DNA of 64,000 nucleotides from Candidula unifasciata (lineage: Eukaryota > Mollusca > Gastropoda > Stylommatophora > Geomitridae), in NCBI GenBank assembly GCA_905116865.2, contig CAJHNH020002004.1, forward strand, positions 66,565-130,564, in the 5' to 3' direction. The notes under the pieces were generated by a model, which saw only the letters and a program-made list of their open reading frames with translations, did no database searches and had not been told where the DNA came from. Position 1 is the stretch's first letter. The number at the start of each line of letters is the position of its first letter. This document shows positions 47,946-60,012 of this stretch, one piece after another. Made by a program: the position numbers and the translations under genes.

Positions 47946-48269
47946 TTACTTGCTACTTGTTGTCCATAACATCTGTCCAACCCATCCATGGTGTGTCCTC
48001 TGAAGCATCAGAGATCTCAGTGTCTCAGGTGTTGTCCTGTAGACGTTGACTGGCATCTCTTCTCTCTTTGCCCTGCAAGCAGTTCTGCATGCTTACCCTT
48101 GTTTGATTCCAATTTCCCACAGGTGGTTTATCGTCTTTCGCTCTGACTAAAACATTTTAATTAAAAATGGCTATATTTTTAAAAGGCAGCTGGCACATTG
48201 TGGATTTTAGCTGGACTGTATGTAGTATCTGCGCCTTTCACTCTGATAGTTCTGATTTAAGCAAAGCCC

Positions 48270-48375
48270 TAATTCATTTCCTCTTACAACATGCTTGTTA
48301 GGGGGACAGTGTGTCTATTCTATTCCCTCCCCCCCCCTAAAAAATGGGGCCCCAGAACCCACACTGGAAGGGATC
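48270..48375 (+). repeat. SINE S2 3' fragment
   Basis: 'acaacatgcttgtta', 'gtctattctattccctcccc' and 'ggggccccagaacccacact' match the S2 end at 53790-53860. Confidence 0.65.
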
Positions 48376-48785
48376 AGAAGTAGATGAAATACTCGTCTGA
48401 GTGAGGCATACATAACTATGGTGAATTTACCTAAAAGATTGGAGGTAATATTATTTTTACTAAATAAAAAAAAACAGCATCTAATTGCACTCGTTTCAGA
48501 ACCACCCTCTGCATTTGTTGGCTGTTTTGGTGTTACTAGGCGCTTTTGTAAATCATATCTTGACATATGGAAGTGAATCAAGGACAGCAAGGGGTGATTT
48601 TAAAAAAAGTTTGTGACATTAAATATGTCAGTTGATTTTCTTTAATTCTGTCTAGATTTGATGTATTCATTCTGTTGTGGCCAGGCCCAGGAGCATCCAC
48701 ACGACAAAACTTTTAGGTTGGGCTCAAGGAGAATAAACTTTGTTAGTGGTCTTAAATATGTGTGTATGATCATATGTACATACAT

Positions 48786-48799
48786 ATGTATGGGTGGGT

Positions 48800-48850
<51 letters not shown>

Positions 48851-49036
48851 TGCGTGTGTGTGTGTGTGTGGGTGGGGGGGGGGTGGGTGGGTGGGTGGGG
48901 GGGGGGGGGTGGGTGGTGGGTGGGGGTCGGGTGGGTGGGTGTGTGTGTGTGTGGATGGGTGGGTGGGTTATGTGGGTGTGTGTGTGTGTGTGTGGATGGG
49001 TGGGTGGGTTATGTGGGTGTGTGTGTGTCTGTGTGT
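48786..49036. repeat. (TG)n/(GGGT)n array
   Basis: TG, GTGC and GGTGGGTGG runs, G-rich, about 250 bases in intron 1 of gene B. Four or more G-runs per 30 bases make G-quadruplex formation plausible on the plus strand. Confidence 0.93.
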
Positions 49037-49187
49037 GAGAGTGAAACCACAGGAAAGTTTTTCCTATACATAATTACAACATGAATTTTGTATTATTTTC
49101 ATTATTGTCTTGTTTGCATAATAAAAACATGAATCTTATATTTGTTCAATTTTATCATTATCATGTTTGCAATTTTATGTATTTTAG

Positions 49188-51343
49188 ATGTCATATACCG
49201 ACTTGGAGGTACTCACTTTGATGGTACATCTTCATCCCACCCACAGACACTGCCTGACAATGTTCCTGGTAATGACAGTTCCCATCCTGAAGAACAACAC
49301 TCAGAGAAGAAGCATCAGATGGATCCTGCAGTTGTCGCAGCAAGCCCACATCAGCTGGATTCAGCAGTTGTCAGAGCAAACCCACATCAGCTGGATCCAG
49401 CAGTTGTCACAGCAAGCCCACATCAGCTGGATCCAGCAGTTGTCACAGCAAGCCCACATCAGCTGGATCCAGCAGTTGTCACAGCAAACCCACATCAGCT
49501 GAATCCAGCAGTTGTCACAGCAAGCCCACATCAGCTGGATCCAGCAGTTGTCGCAGCAAGCCCACATCAGCTGGATCCAGCAGTTGTCACAGCAATGCCA
49601 CATCAGCTGAATCCAGCAGTTGTCACAGCAATGCCACACAAGCTGGATCCAGCAGTTGTCACAGCAAGGCCACATCAGCTGGATCCAGGAGTTGTCACAG
49701 CAAGCCCACATCACCAGCTCACAGAGCACTTAAAGACAACTCTAACCAGACAACCTGAAACTTCTGGATTTCCATCAACTTTGAACTCACACCTGTCTAA
49801 ATCATCTGCAACTCTTCAGAATTCTGAGCATGATCCATCAGTGCCAGAAGATATTCAACTGATATCCAAGACTACATTTCCTTCCATGATCTCTTTATCT
49901 TCTCCATGTTTGATAAACTTGCCAAGAACATCATCAGAGCCATCAGATAGAACTTCATTAATAATTTCAGAGCGTGATTTGAGACATCCTCACTTATACT
50001 GCAAGTCACCAGAGAGTTTAAAACAAACAATCAAAGTTGAATCACAAAATGTCTGTCCATGCCACAAACGAGACTCATTCAAGATCACACAGGGTATGAA
50101 GCATCCAGGTCGAGTCATTAGGTCTCAGTCTTCCATTATACAAGACCAAGGTCAGTCTTCCATCATACAAGACCAAGGTCAGTCTCCCATGAAGATGGAC
50201 TCAAGTCACCTGCAATCGAAGATAATAACTGCAGCTTCAATCAAAGATCCTGTGTGCAGATTTCAGGTCAAAGCCCTGATAAGGACTGTGGTTCTCCAAG
50301 AAGTGATTATGGCTGCAAGGATCAGGAACCTGGTCTCCTGCAGCTGGAGAGAAAACCTGACAGTCAGCCAGTGAGAGCGGGATCACCAATAGTCACCAGT
50401 TCAAAATGGAACCTGGTAGTCACCAGTTTAAAAAATAAACCTAGTAATCACCAACTAGAGAGACAACCAACAAGTCACCATACTGAAGAGGCATCATCAA
50501 CTTCCATGACTGTAGATCACAATACACATTTCCTATCATGGGCCAGCCTTCCGTCCACTTACTCGCATGCTGTCTTTTGCCTTTGCCCAGTTAGCAAATG
50601 TTCGTGCTACTGTTCTCAGAACACTCCCAGAATATCAACAGTTTGACAGCTAGTGTCAGTCTTCCAGCAACAGAATCAAAGCCTCATCAGTTGACCAGGG
50701 CTAAGTATCCTGCGGCCACTAGAGATAACGAACAAATAGAGACGTATAAACTCCATTTCACTAAGCAGGATGTCCAATATTTAAATATACCACAAAGAAC
50801 GCAGTCCACAGAGAGCTTTGAGATCATAGAATCATCCTGTTTCAGTGGTGCTACGGAGAAAGATGTGCTGCATCAAAGAGTAGTCAGTGAGTACCAGGCC
50901 AGTCCAACGCAGCCATTATCTTCTGATGGTGTTTTAGCAATATGCTAGAATTTTCATTAAGCCATTTCAGTTCTGACCAGCCCAATTTTGATTATGACGC
51001 TCTTACACAAGGACCAGCATCCAGTACAGACTTAGTCAGCTTTGATTTTCGAAAGCTGCTTACAGATGGTCACTTTAGAGTGGACAAGCCAGTGTTGTCA
51101 AGTTTCTCTCAAGGATCAACTGGTGTTGGTCACTTCTCTAGCATAGACAGTGATTATGAAATTGTTGGGGAGACCACTCTAAGCCATTTTCTCACTGGTG
51201 GCAACAACAACAGTGGTTACTGCAGTGGTCATCATGGCAGTGACAGAATTGATGAGAATGACGATGATGAAGATGATAAGGATAGCAGTGCATCATTCAT
51301 AGTTTTATCAGATAATGATATTAATGATGAGTTTATCTTCTAA
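49188..51343 (+). CDS. Gene B exon 2: repeat protein with LIR-like C-terminus, three frameshifts
   Basis: Starts after acceptor tgtattttag (ending 49187) and ends at TAA 51341-51343. Exon 1 plus exon 2 would give about 750 residues. Order: linker; eleven 12-residue repeats of type HQLDPAVVTASP (49313-49708); a Ser/Thr/Pro-rich disordered stretch; then an acidic C-terminus. The C-terminus holds [FWY]-x-x-[LIV] cores behind Ser/acidic residues: FEII (50817), YEIV in DSDYEIV (51155) and FIVL in DSSASFIVL (51296), the form of LC3/Atg8-interacting motifs. Coding character passes from frame 2 to 1 (between about 50122 and 50260), 1 to 0 (50595-50643) and 0 to 2 (50927-50945). Each step equals one lost base, and the three together restore the first frame. 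This may be assembly error or a young pseudogene. No globular domain is recognised. Confidence 0.66.
49313..49708 (+). repeat. Coding 36-bp repeat, eleven units
   Basis: Exactly 396 bases, 11 x 36, encoding HQLDPAVVTASP with substitutions at positions 1, 3-5, 8-9 and 11. All units stay in frame, unlike the sequence further downstream, so purifying selection or recent expansion kept the period. The minus-strand frame (WACCDNCWIQLM) is a shadow. Confidence 0.92.
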
Positions 51344-51654
51344 TGCGGTCGTTCTGCAACATTTTCTCGAGTTCTGACCCAATTTTATAGCAGCAATGTG
51401 GTCGAGGCAGCCAGAAGAGCTAGAAACAGAACCTTATATCTCCCTCGACACCCACAGCGGTAAAAGAGGAAGTGAAGAAGAGGAAGAAGAATGTGACCCC
51501 GCTATGCCATACTTTAAAAAATAGGATTTTTAATAGGGAAAATTAAAACACATTGAAAACAGATTTTTTAGTATAGTTCTGCTGTTTTCAGTTGTATCAT
51601 GTATCAGTGCTCCCATTTTTGTTGGAAAAGACAACCCATATTTATCAAAAATTT

Positions 51655-51830
<176 letters not shown>

Positions 51831-52199
51831 TATGTATATAAATCCCTCCTCCGTTCCTTTTGCTCTTCTTCTCTCTGTCTCCAGCTCTCACCCTCTCTGA
51901 CTCTCTCTCTCTTGTCTCCCTGCCGTCTCTCTCCCACACTATCCCCCCTCCCACCATCTATGTATATCTCTGTGTGTGTGTGCGTGGGATTCAGTTCATT
52001 ATACATGGTAGTGGTATTTTTTCTTTTTATTACAATTTTTATCTGTTTGCCTTTCTTTGATAACCATGCCTAGATTCCGGCATTTTTTGCAAGGATCTGG
52101 TCAGAGCTCATCTAGTGACTGTTCCCTCACCAAGGGTGTGTTAGTCCAGACAAACCAGTCTGTGTTTTGTCTCCTTCAGCATGTCAGATAGAAAAAGAA

Positions 52200-52480
52200 C
52201 CAGATGGGTGTACATGGAACTGCACGCAAGAACACTCAGCCAAAACTGTCTGTGTGTGTGCAAAAGATATGAACGCTGAACCTAAAAAATGTTTGTGCTT
52301 GTATGAGTTCAGGTGGCAAGAACACACATCCAACACTATCTGTGTGTGTGCGTGTGTGTTTGTGTGTGTGTGTATGCAAAAGATATGAACACTGTGCCTA
52401 CATAATGTGTGTGTGTATGTGCATGCGTATGTGTTCAGGAGACAAGAACACACATCCAACACTAAATGTACATCTGGAGA
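52200..52480 (+). repeat. Imperfect ~95-bp tandem triplication with (TG)n
   Basis: Three units sharing 'caagaacacacatccaacac', 'tgtgtgtgtgcaaaagatat' and 'gaacactgtgcctacataat'-like sequence. The short Cys-rich frame over it is probably a repeat product. Confidence 0.7.
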
Positions 52481-53590
52481 AAAGAACAAAGTATGTTGCT
52501 GCAAAAACTGTCACGTTGTTAACGATATCATATCAAAGCTAACCTACAGAACTGTCAACTTATAGGCAGGACTATGTTAACATTTCCCTGGAGAATCATA
52601 AATATTATGTCAGTATGCATTACATTCTCTGCATTTTATTTTGTTTGATTTACTACTTTATTTTATTCATAGCAAAGACAACTCTCAAAGATCAGACAAA
52701 ACAACTCATAATAAAACAGTTATGTTGCTGTTATTATTTTGTTGCTGTTGTGGCTATGGTTGTTGTTGTGGTTATGGTTGTTGTTGTGGCTGTGGTTATA
52801 GTTGTGGCTCCACAGCAACAGTCTAGATCAGTGGTCTGCAACATTTTTATAAAATGTAATTTAAAAGAAAAAAAGCAGAAGAAGGGGAGAAAATCCTAAG
52901 CATTGTATGGTTTCAAGAAAAAACACTCATATAAATTAAAGCAGTCAAATAATAGAAAGAAAAAAATAATTAAAACAAAATCAGCAACAACTGGTAATTT
53001 AGTGTCCAAATATAAGTGTGATGGTTGACACTCTTTTCTCTTGATATGCGCTATTTTTGGTCATATTTTGGACTAAGCACAGATCACTCTCCACAACAAG
53101 CTGGCAAGCAGCTTTTGTTTTCATGACTTAAAAACTGAAAATTCTAAATACATTTAGCTCCAGATGTACGAAAATGCTTATGAAAATTAATAGGTCCTAG
53201 GCTTTTCTTTTATAAATAGTTGATTTTGTTTTTTCTAAATTGAAGTCACCCCCCCCCCCCCCCCCCCCCTTTTTCAAAGTTAGTATAACGGATTAATACA
53301 AGTACAAATGCACATAATTTTAAAATTACTTGACCATCCTCCCCCCCCCCCCCCCCTTTTTTTTTCAAAATTAAACCCCTGTTGTTGGTTAGGTTGACCT
53401 TAGAGCCAAGATGAGTTTTGAAAAGGGGCAAAAATCCTAGCGGTCCAAGAGGTTCTCAGTCTTTCCGAGCTCCAGGAAACTAGAGGCAGAAGTCTCTTGT
53501 CCCTGGTTGTTCCTTTGTTGTCTATGTCAATAGTGTCTTGTCGTCTTCTCTTCTTTACCTCTTTATGTGTCGATTGTGTGCATGTATAGT
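52481..53590. other. No supported gene; (GTT)n and C-tracts
   Basis: A GTTGTTGTGGTTATG-type run at 52728-52812 and two C-tracts (53249-53270, 53341-53356). Both C-tracts are followed by 'tttttcaaa', and the second by 'aattaaacccctg', which suggests a duplicated element with a C-rich part. Confidence 0.5.
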
Positions 53591-53870
53591 TAACTTCTTC
53601 TTCATTGCATTCACTAGCTGTAAACTCTGGTGGAAAGTTCTGGTTGTTCGTCCATTTCTGGACCACAGTCCTGTTCCAGAACCATTTGACAGATCTGACA
53701 GATTGTTTTGCAGTCTGTTGTTTCCTGGCCTCTCAGACAGATGCACTTCTACCTCGAAGGAAGCTCCTAATTAGTCGACTTTTACGACATGCTTTCGGGT
53801 AGGCAGTGGGTCAATTCTTGTTTCCCTATAATAGGGCCCCGGAACCAACACGGGGGATATAGTTAACTAA
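53590..53870 (+). repeat. SINE S2 copy (complete-looking)
   Basis: 'gctgtaaactctggtggaaa', 'tgttcgtccatttctggacc', 'gttccagaaccatttgacag', 'cagatgcacttctacctcga', 'agtcgacttttacgacatgc', 'gggtaggcagtgggtcaatt' and 'ggccccggaaccaacacggg', preceded by a TTC-type tail (cttcttcttcattg). Good reference for the family. Confidence 0.78.
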
Positions 53871-56050
53871 CTTGTCTTGTCTATGTTGTGCACATGTGAA
53901 TTACTCTAGTTGACTAGCTCTTCGATGTGTACATGTGACTGACCTCCCTTGACAGCAGCGGCGTCGTTGTTATGGGAATCTGGTGAATCTGGTGATAAAT
54001 GAGCACAGAGAAAACATGCTATTTTCAATCGCATTCAATTTAGTCATTAAATGTCGAGTGTTTGCAAAGATCACGGGTGATTAAGTAAATATAGCGTAAC
54101 GGGTGAGACAATAAATCACTTATAAAAAGACAAATATATTGTAGACATCGATAACAGATCAAGCATATGTCATGCTGGTGACGAAAAAGTGTCAAAGAAC
54201 AAGATCAGTTCACTTATTTATATAGCAACTTGTTTGCCAAGAAAATACACAGAAAGAAATTATTTTACGCACTGGCAAAGCGACAGAAGCTTTAAAAGAC
54301 TTGACAAAATATTGAACTCTTAACTGTATAGTTTTGAGACTAAGCTTCATATTCTTAATATTTCATATTCAACATACGCCAGCGAAAGTTGGAGACCCAC
54401 TACAGATCCATCCATCATGTAACAGGCAGGTCCTCTGATGGTGAAAATATGGGGGTGACTGCAGTCAAGCTAATACAAGGAATTCCAGAAATATTTGACT
54501 AAAAAGCTCCGGGCGGCCTTTTTCAAACATAAGTGAACTACACAAACATAACAACGAGGAGATGAGAGTATGTAGATCAAACAAAGCGAAACACAGAGGC
54601 GCGGAACTAAACCAAACATGTACGGTGACAAACAAAAACTCGCCACAAACAAAATAATTGAGGAAATGACTAACACCAAAGAGAAAAGTCATGGCGAACG
54701 TTGTGGAGAAAGGCTAAAGATGCCGGACTGGATTCCATTCATGACATCTAAAGGGTTGAACTGGACAAAACAGAATAGGGGAACTGGTCTGTGTCATAAG
54801 GGACGTATAACTTCATGGCAGCATGGTCATATGAGGTGTGTTTAGATTTCAGATTTATGTTAGACACACAAAAAACTCACTGTGGAAGAAAGAGATCCTC
54901 AAATGTAGATACAGGCTTTAACAGAGCGAGGTAATGGATAGATAAAAGACAGACAGGCATACAGACAGAGAGAGCGAAAACAGCAGCAGATGTTAATATC
55001 ACATATAGGCAGACAATATCTAACCGCTAGAGGATGAAGACATGCGTGCATAACAGACTCTAATAGAGCGAGAAGAACAGATGTGCATAGATAATAAATA
55101 GACACACATTCTCTAGCAGAAACTTGGACAACGGCATGTGTTAACATTAACCAGCAGATGTGTACACTACAGTCCAGTTCAGAAGTCATGCCAAACTTTT
55201 AAAATATGAAACCCAGTAACCGTTCGATGTAAAATGCTGAAATTTGGCATTGCAACTAATAATCATGTCCTTTTTTATGTAAACAGATATCTAGCTTTTG
55301 GTTTGCTTTATTTGTGGTGTAATTTGAAAAAAAAAAAAAAAGAAGACATTGATGCAAGCAACCAGCGTGCTTGCAGTTAAATGAGTAGTAGGAACTGTTC
55401 AAAACATCAAATTGCACGCGATTCACAGACGCCTCACTCTCAGGTTGCCATCTCCAGTATTAGCTTGCCGTGAGTTACGGATTTTTCATTGTATGTAGGA
55501 TAGGCTATCACAATAATCAGACTCATCGCTGCACACGTAAAACGATGTCCTAACAATCTCCACGCGTGTGTCACTTACTGTATATTCTATTTGTCAGGAG
55601 TACACAAATTATTAGTCAAACAAAGAAATTTGCCGCTTTAAGAAAATGGCAGCACCTTTGCAATTGTAAATTATAAAATCATAAGGACATGGACAATTTA
55701 TGACCACATGCAAAAATTCGTGTTGGTCCATACATGAGTTTTCGAGATACTTATTAAAGTGTAAGGGCACTGCATTTGGGACGTACTTAAGTGCATAGTA
55801 CAAATACAGAGCGGTACAACACACGGCGCCACAAGTTAATCAGTGGTGTAGCCAGCTTGGCTTCTTAAGCACAGCAACGATAAGTGTAATATGACTACAG
55901 GCATGGTCTTTTTTCTCCTCGGGAAAAAAAATAAGGTATTCCACCACAATGTACTGAAAAAGGTGCTGGTACTCACCAGAAAGTGTTTATTACAAAAGCG
56001 CTAAAAAAAGTAAAGCTTAAATAAAGATGCCGGTACAGAGAACACTTTTG
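53871..56050. other. Intergenic, no supported gene
   Basis: AT-rich sequence with small frames on both strands (up to 96 codons), none with motifs or good splice partners. A poly-A run lies at 55328-55341. Nothing further can be supported. Confidence 0.4.
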
Positions 56051-56054
56051 CGTT

Positions 56055-56290
56055 AAAAGTTAGTTTCGTATCCTTTACAGGACGTTGCAGAACTAACCAT
56101 ATCATTTTTTGGTTGTTGTGGCTTTTCTAAGATAATTTCACGTTTAAAATTTTGCAATTGCACTGAACGGTCAGCTCTCGGTACCACTGTCGAAATCAAC
56201 GAAAAACAAACCGTCCGCAGCTGGTATCGAACCCGACACCCCGGCATTACGAAGCGCGTTCGCAATGCCTAAGTCACAGATGCTGGCTGT
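56055..56290 (-). repeat. SINE S3 copy (reverse)
   Basis: 'gtatcctttacaggacgttg', 'gctctcggtaccactgtcga', 'ctggtatcgaacccgacacc' (reverse B-box) and 'gttcgcaatgcctaagtcac' (reverse A-box). The segment at 56176-56194 is the source type for the 19-bp array at 15172. Confidence 0.82.
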
Positions 56291-57064
56291 TGCCTAAAGT
56301 CAGAAAAAAAAAAGACCTGACTATAAGTAATAAAGGATGTACGTGTCACATATTTCTGTTGTCTATGTTTAATTGAATATGTACTCCAAATCTGCTTGTC
56401 TACTTTGTACAACAGCTTCATAATGCCCTCAAACTTCGTTTGATTCAGCTGCAGGCATTTCGACATCTGATCCCTTGACTTTAATTTTGCAATGGTATAA
56501 ATGTCGTTCGTTTAGTATATCAGTGGTAAACTAGTACAAGTAAATTGCTCAGTAAAGCCACAAACTCCCTAGAGATTCCGGCGTTGGTCTGCGTGATAAG
56601 GACGTGGGACTAACTTCTCAACTCTTTCAGTCCTAGTGTATTTGACTATAAAATTTCATAACTAGAGAACTTTTGTCTACACTGAATGCACAATAGACGT
56701 GGCCCCTATGGGAAGCCAGGATTCTTTAGTGTACTCTGACCAAAAGTGAAATACATGTGAACGTATTGCACTGTAGTTAGGATGACCTCAATATCGTATG
56801 CTGTAAACGGACGTCCCAAAAATATTTTCATCTGAAATGGGACACCCCATTAATATTTTTTGATCTGAAAACAGGACGTTCCAAGCAAGTCAGTTTAACC
56901 AGACACTTTTTTTTTCTAGGTGACCGATGGGAAAGGGTAATTTACTCGCTCAGTACTGTCGCCAAGCCATAAACGAAACAAAATGCACTTTAACTGCCCT
57001 GATGAGGAAGAACACGCTACAACTAAAATTGCCATCACTACACTTCAGGCATTAAATATATCTA

Positions 57065-57290
57065 AAATGTCAGTTAAGTATCCTTTACAGGACGTTGCAG
57101 AACCAATCCTAGCATTGTTTGGCTCCTGTGGTTTTTCTATGCAAATTATACGTTCAGTAGTTTGCCACTGCTTTCTGAACAGTCAGCTTACGGTGCCACT
57201 GTCAAAACCTACGCAAGAAGTTCTGCTGACAAATCGCCCGCAGCTAGGATCGACTCGGCACCCTCGTCATTACGGAGCTAAATGTATATA
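57065..57290 (-). repeat. SINE S3 copy (reverse)
   Basis: 'gtatcctttacaggacgttg', 'acgttcagtagtttgccact', 'gtgccactgtcaaaacctac' and 'gctaggatcgactcggcacc'. It directly precedes an S4 copy. Confidence 0.78.
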
Positions 57291-57300
57291 GATCTATAAA

Positions 57301-57578
57301 ATCTAGGTGGCTGCGTGGTCTCGAGACATGGCGTTCACCTTGAGTACTGGAGGTCCGGGGTTTCAATCCTCAGTGAAGGCTTGGATTTTTTCACGTGGAC
57401 GCCCGTGTGTTTCGCTGCGCACGAAAAAAATTCTTTGGAATTGGGAAATCGAAAAGAGTAGCCTAACGCCGCTGCCCGGGAAAAGTTTGGAGTGAAAAAT
57501 CTACCTAAAATATTTCGGGATCCTCGCTGGTGCTACGGAGAATTTTCGGACTCGGATTGAGTTAGAAGTAGATCGGAG
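57301..57578 (+). repeat. SINE S4 copy (reference copy, tRNA-headed)
   Basis: The head 'ggtggctgcgtggtctcgag' with 'ccggggtttcaatcct' (B-box-like) resembles a class II (long variable arm) tRNA. The body has 'ggacgcccgtgtgtttcgct', 'gaaatcgaaaagagtagcc' and 'gggatcctcgctggtgctac'. Copies also at 7505 (-) and 41018 (+). Confidence 0.8.
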
Positions 57579-58119
57579 CACTTATGGGTTATACCTTGTG
57601 CCCTGATAATGATCCGTTGTATAAACATAAAATATAAAATCTAATTAGGCCTAGGGATATAAATATATGTTTTATTCTTGAGCTAATTCCTAGATGTTTC
57701 TTATGCGAAACAACTACGTTACTGATTGGACGGCTGGGACACGGAAAAACCACTTTACTGTCAGCGAAAACGGGATGTATGGTTCCCCCTAACTATGGTT
57801 GGGTTTCATTATGAAGTGTCCATCATGCCCGGCTCGCCAGCTCAGTTGATTAAACCTGACTGCGCGGTGAACGTGTAATTAACTCCTTGTCGTCCGGGTT
57901 CACACTCGGGGTCATGCAGAAAAGCCATATTTTTCATAGATTTACGGTATCTATCATGGAATCAAGGCCGAAGGGTTGCGACATCTATAGTACCCAGCCA
58001 AAGGGTTAACAACTCATGTTTCTGGTAACAAAAATATAATAAAAAAGAGAGAGTCCATTATACGTCAAGACTTGCTTGGGGGATAAAAGATTTGAGTTCA
58101 ACCAAGTCACCTGGCTGGT

Positions 58120-58176
58120 TCACCTTTAAAAGTAAAGTAAAGGTCCATTATCCACGCCTTTAGACGTATTGGGCAT
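58120..58176 (-). repeat. SINE S1 (reverse), left part, split by a LINE
   Basis: 'aaagtaaagtaaaggtccat' and 'ccacgcctttagacgtattg' are the reverse S1 3' end. The remainder continues at 59544 after the inserted LINE. The left copy of the target duplication (tgggcat) is 58170-58176. Confidence 0.82.
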
Positions 58177-59508
58177 GAAAATGCGTGATAATATATTGAT
58201 CAGAACCAACGTTATGACGTTTCTCGGGGTGAGGTTCGATCGCAGCTTGTCATTCAGGGAACACGTTGACCATGTGATAACAAAAGCACGCAAAGGTCTA
58301 TCTGCAATGAGGATTATGGCTGCTTCCAATATCGAGCAAAGACTACTAATACTTCTATTCTACGGTCTGGTCCTTTCACCCATTGAATACGCTCTGGCCA
58401 TCCTCACTGTCAGTGCTACCCAGATTGAAAGACTCGAAAAGGTGCAAAATGAAGCCATGCGCATTATTTTGGGATGTACAAGAGACACATCCTGTGAAGC
58501 AATGAGGTATCTACTTGACTTTCCAACAATGAACCAAAGGATCAGAATGTGGAGGGCTCGGGCATACCTCAAAATATGTGCTGATAAGAAACACCCACTG
58601 CATCAAGCGCTTTTTAGTGAAAAGGGCGACAGACTGAAGAGGGGAAAATCGTGGCTAGGTCGGGCAGAAGATGTTATTAGGCAAATATGCAGCCTAACCG
58701 ACATCATACCTGGTGCAGAATGGATACCTGTGCCTCAGGCGTTTATTTGTACATTTTCCTGTATTGTCACACTCAACAGGCGATGTAGAGAAGAGAATCC
58801 TGTTGCTGTTAATGCAGAGGTCAACGCTCTCATCGGTGAAAATTCAGACGAAGCAGATGCACTAATCTACACAGACGGATCCGTTATACGCCAAAGAAGA
58901 AGCGCATGGGCATTTACAGCACGCTCAGCGGGCAGAACAGTCAAAGAAGCCAACGGTGCCTTCTCCATGACAACCAGCAGCATGACAATGGAGGTGATGG
59001 CAGTGACGCAAGCGTTTGCCTGGCTTGAAACACAAAAATACACCCGCATATGTATACTCAGTGATTCAATGAGTATGATCCGGAGGGTTCAGGCAGGTTC
59101 AGTGCGAAGACAATGGCTTGAATCATTACAGAAGTCCACTGTGCGTGGAGTCACCTTTATTTTTGTTCCGGGACACGCAGGCGTCGATGGAAATGAAAGA
59201 GCTGACAGGTTGGCTGGATCCGCTATCACTACCGACGATCGGCCTATGGATCATGCTGATATTATCAATGCCCTCAGAGAAATGGGAAGGATAGAGGACT
59301 TTGGTGGCAGTGAATCCACATCACTCGCCAGAATGGCAGACTTGGGAATTAAGATCGGCACAGCAAAAAACGAGACGCACACCGGACACGTCAGAAGACT
59401 TGTTAATCAACATAGAACTGGTACTATTAGCCATCGGACGTTGGGGTTCATACTGAGGGGAGGATCTGAGCACCTATGGACATGTCCGGAGTGCAATGAC
59501 GATAACCC

Positions 59509-59543
<35 letters not shown>
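58177..59543 (+). mobile_element. 5'-truncated LINE (I-group like) with RNase H and (CTAA)n tail
   Basis: One uninterrupted frame, about 447 codons, running to TAA at 59516-59518 inside the tail. It starts in the reverse-transcriptase thumb (FLGVRFDRSLSFREHVDHV, then a region with LSPIEYAL). A complete RNase H domain follows with D236 (YTDGS), E275 (EVMAV), D299 (LSDSMSM) and D346 (GHAGVDGNERAD), all four catalytic acids kept. The C-terminus ends CPECNDDNPTN. Fingers, palm and endonuclease are missing. The tail is (AACT/CTAA)n to 59543. Intact coding suggests a recent insertion. It is flanked by 7-bp duplications (tgggcat). Confidence 0.92.
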
Positions 59544-59544
<1 letters not shown>

Positions 59545-59700
59545 GGGCATACAGGGTTGACCTACATTTTATATACAGATCGGCACTTGGTGGGTGATGT
59601 GATCAGCCTCATGCCGGTCGCCTTTACTTCCCAGGACTGCACCTGGTACCCACTCTAGCTAGGGTTGACATGGGACCCGAACCTACGAGGCACAACTATA
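59544..59700 (-). repeat. SINE S1 (reverse), right part
   Basis: Begins with the right target duplicate (tgggcat, 59544-59550), then 'cagatcggcacttggtgggt', 'gtgatcagcctcatgccggt', 'cgcctttacttcccaggact' and 'acctggtacccactctagct'. Joined to the left part it rebuilds a normal S1 body. Confidence 0.85.
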
Positions 59701-60012
59701 GTTGTTAGTAAACTCGTAGCCATTTATGCAAATATTAAACTCTCAGGAAAATTATTAAAATATTTGCCTTAAATTATGAAGATTGATATGTTCGATTTCA
59801 AATTGTATCCTTCAGTTGGCGATGAAGCCTGATTCTCAAATCCCCCTTGGACGTCGCAGGAGTTTTTGTGTGTGCTTTGTGCGACACCTTCAGCGGTTGA
59901 ATAACCGTTCTACACAGAGTAACCTAGCTACTAACGATAAAATCTAAGCGCACTGTAGTCAATGTTCTTGACTTTTAACTTTTTATTGAAAACAAAAATA
60001 TGAAGATTTTAC

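Noticed and set aside
49361..49729. 122-codon minus frame (WACCDNCWIQLM repeats)
   Set aside because: Antisense shadow of the 36-bp coding repeat of gene B.
52167..52388. Cys-rich secreted peptide (73 codons)
   Set aside because: Cysteines arise from TGTGTG repeats within a tandem triplication. There is no signal peptide and no splice partner.
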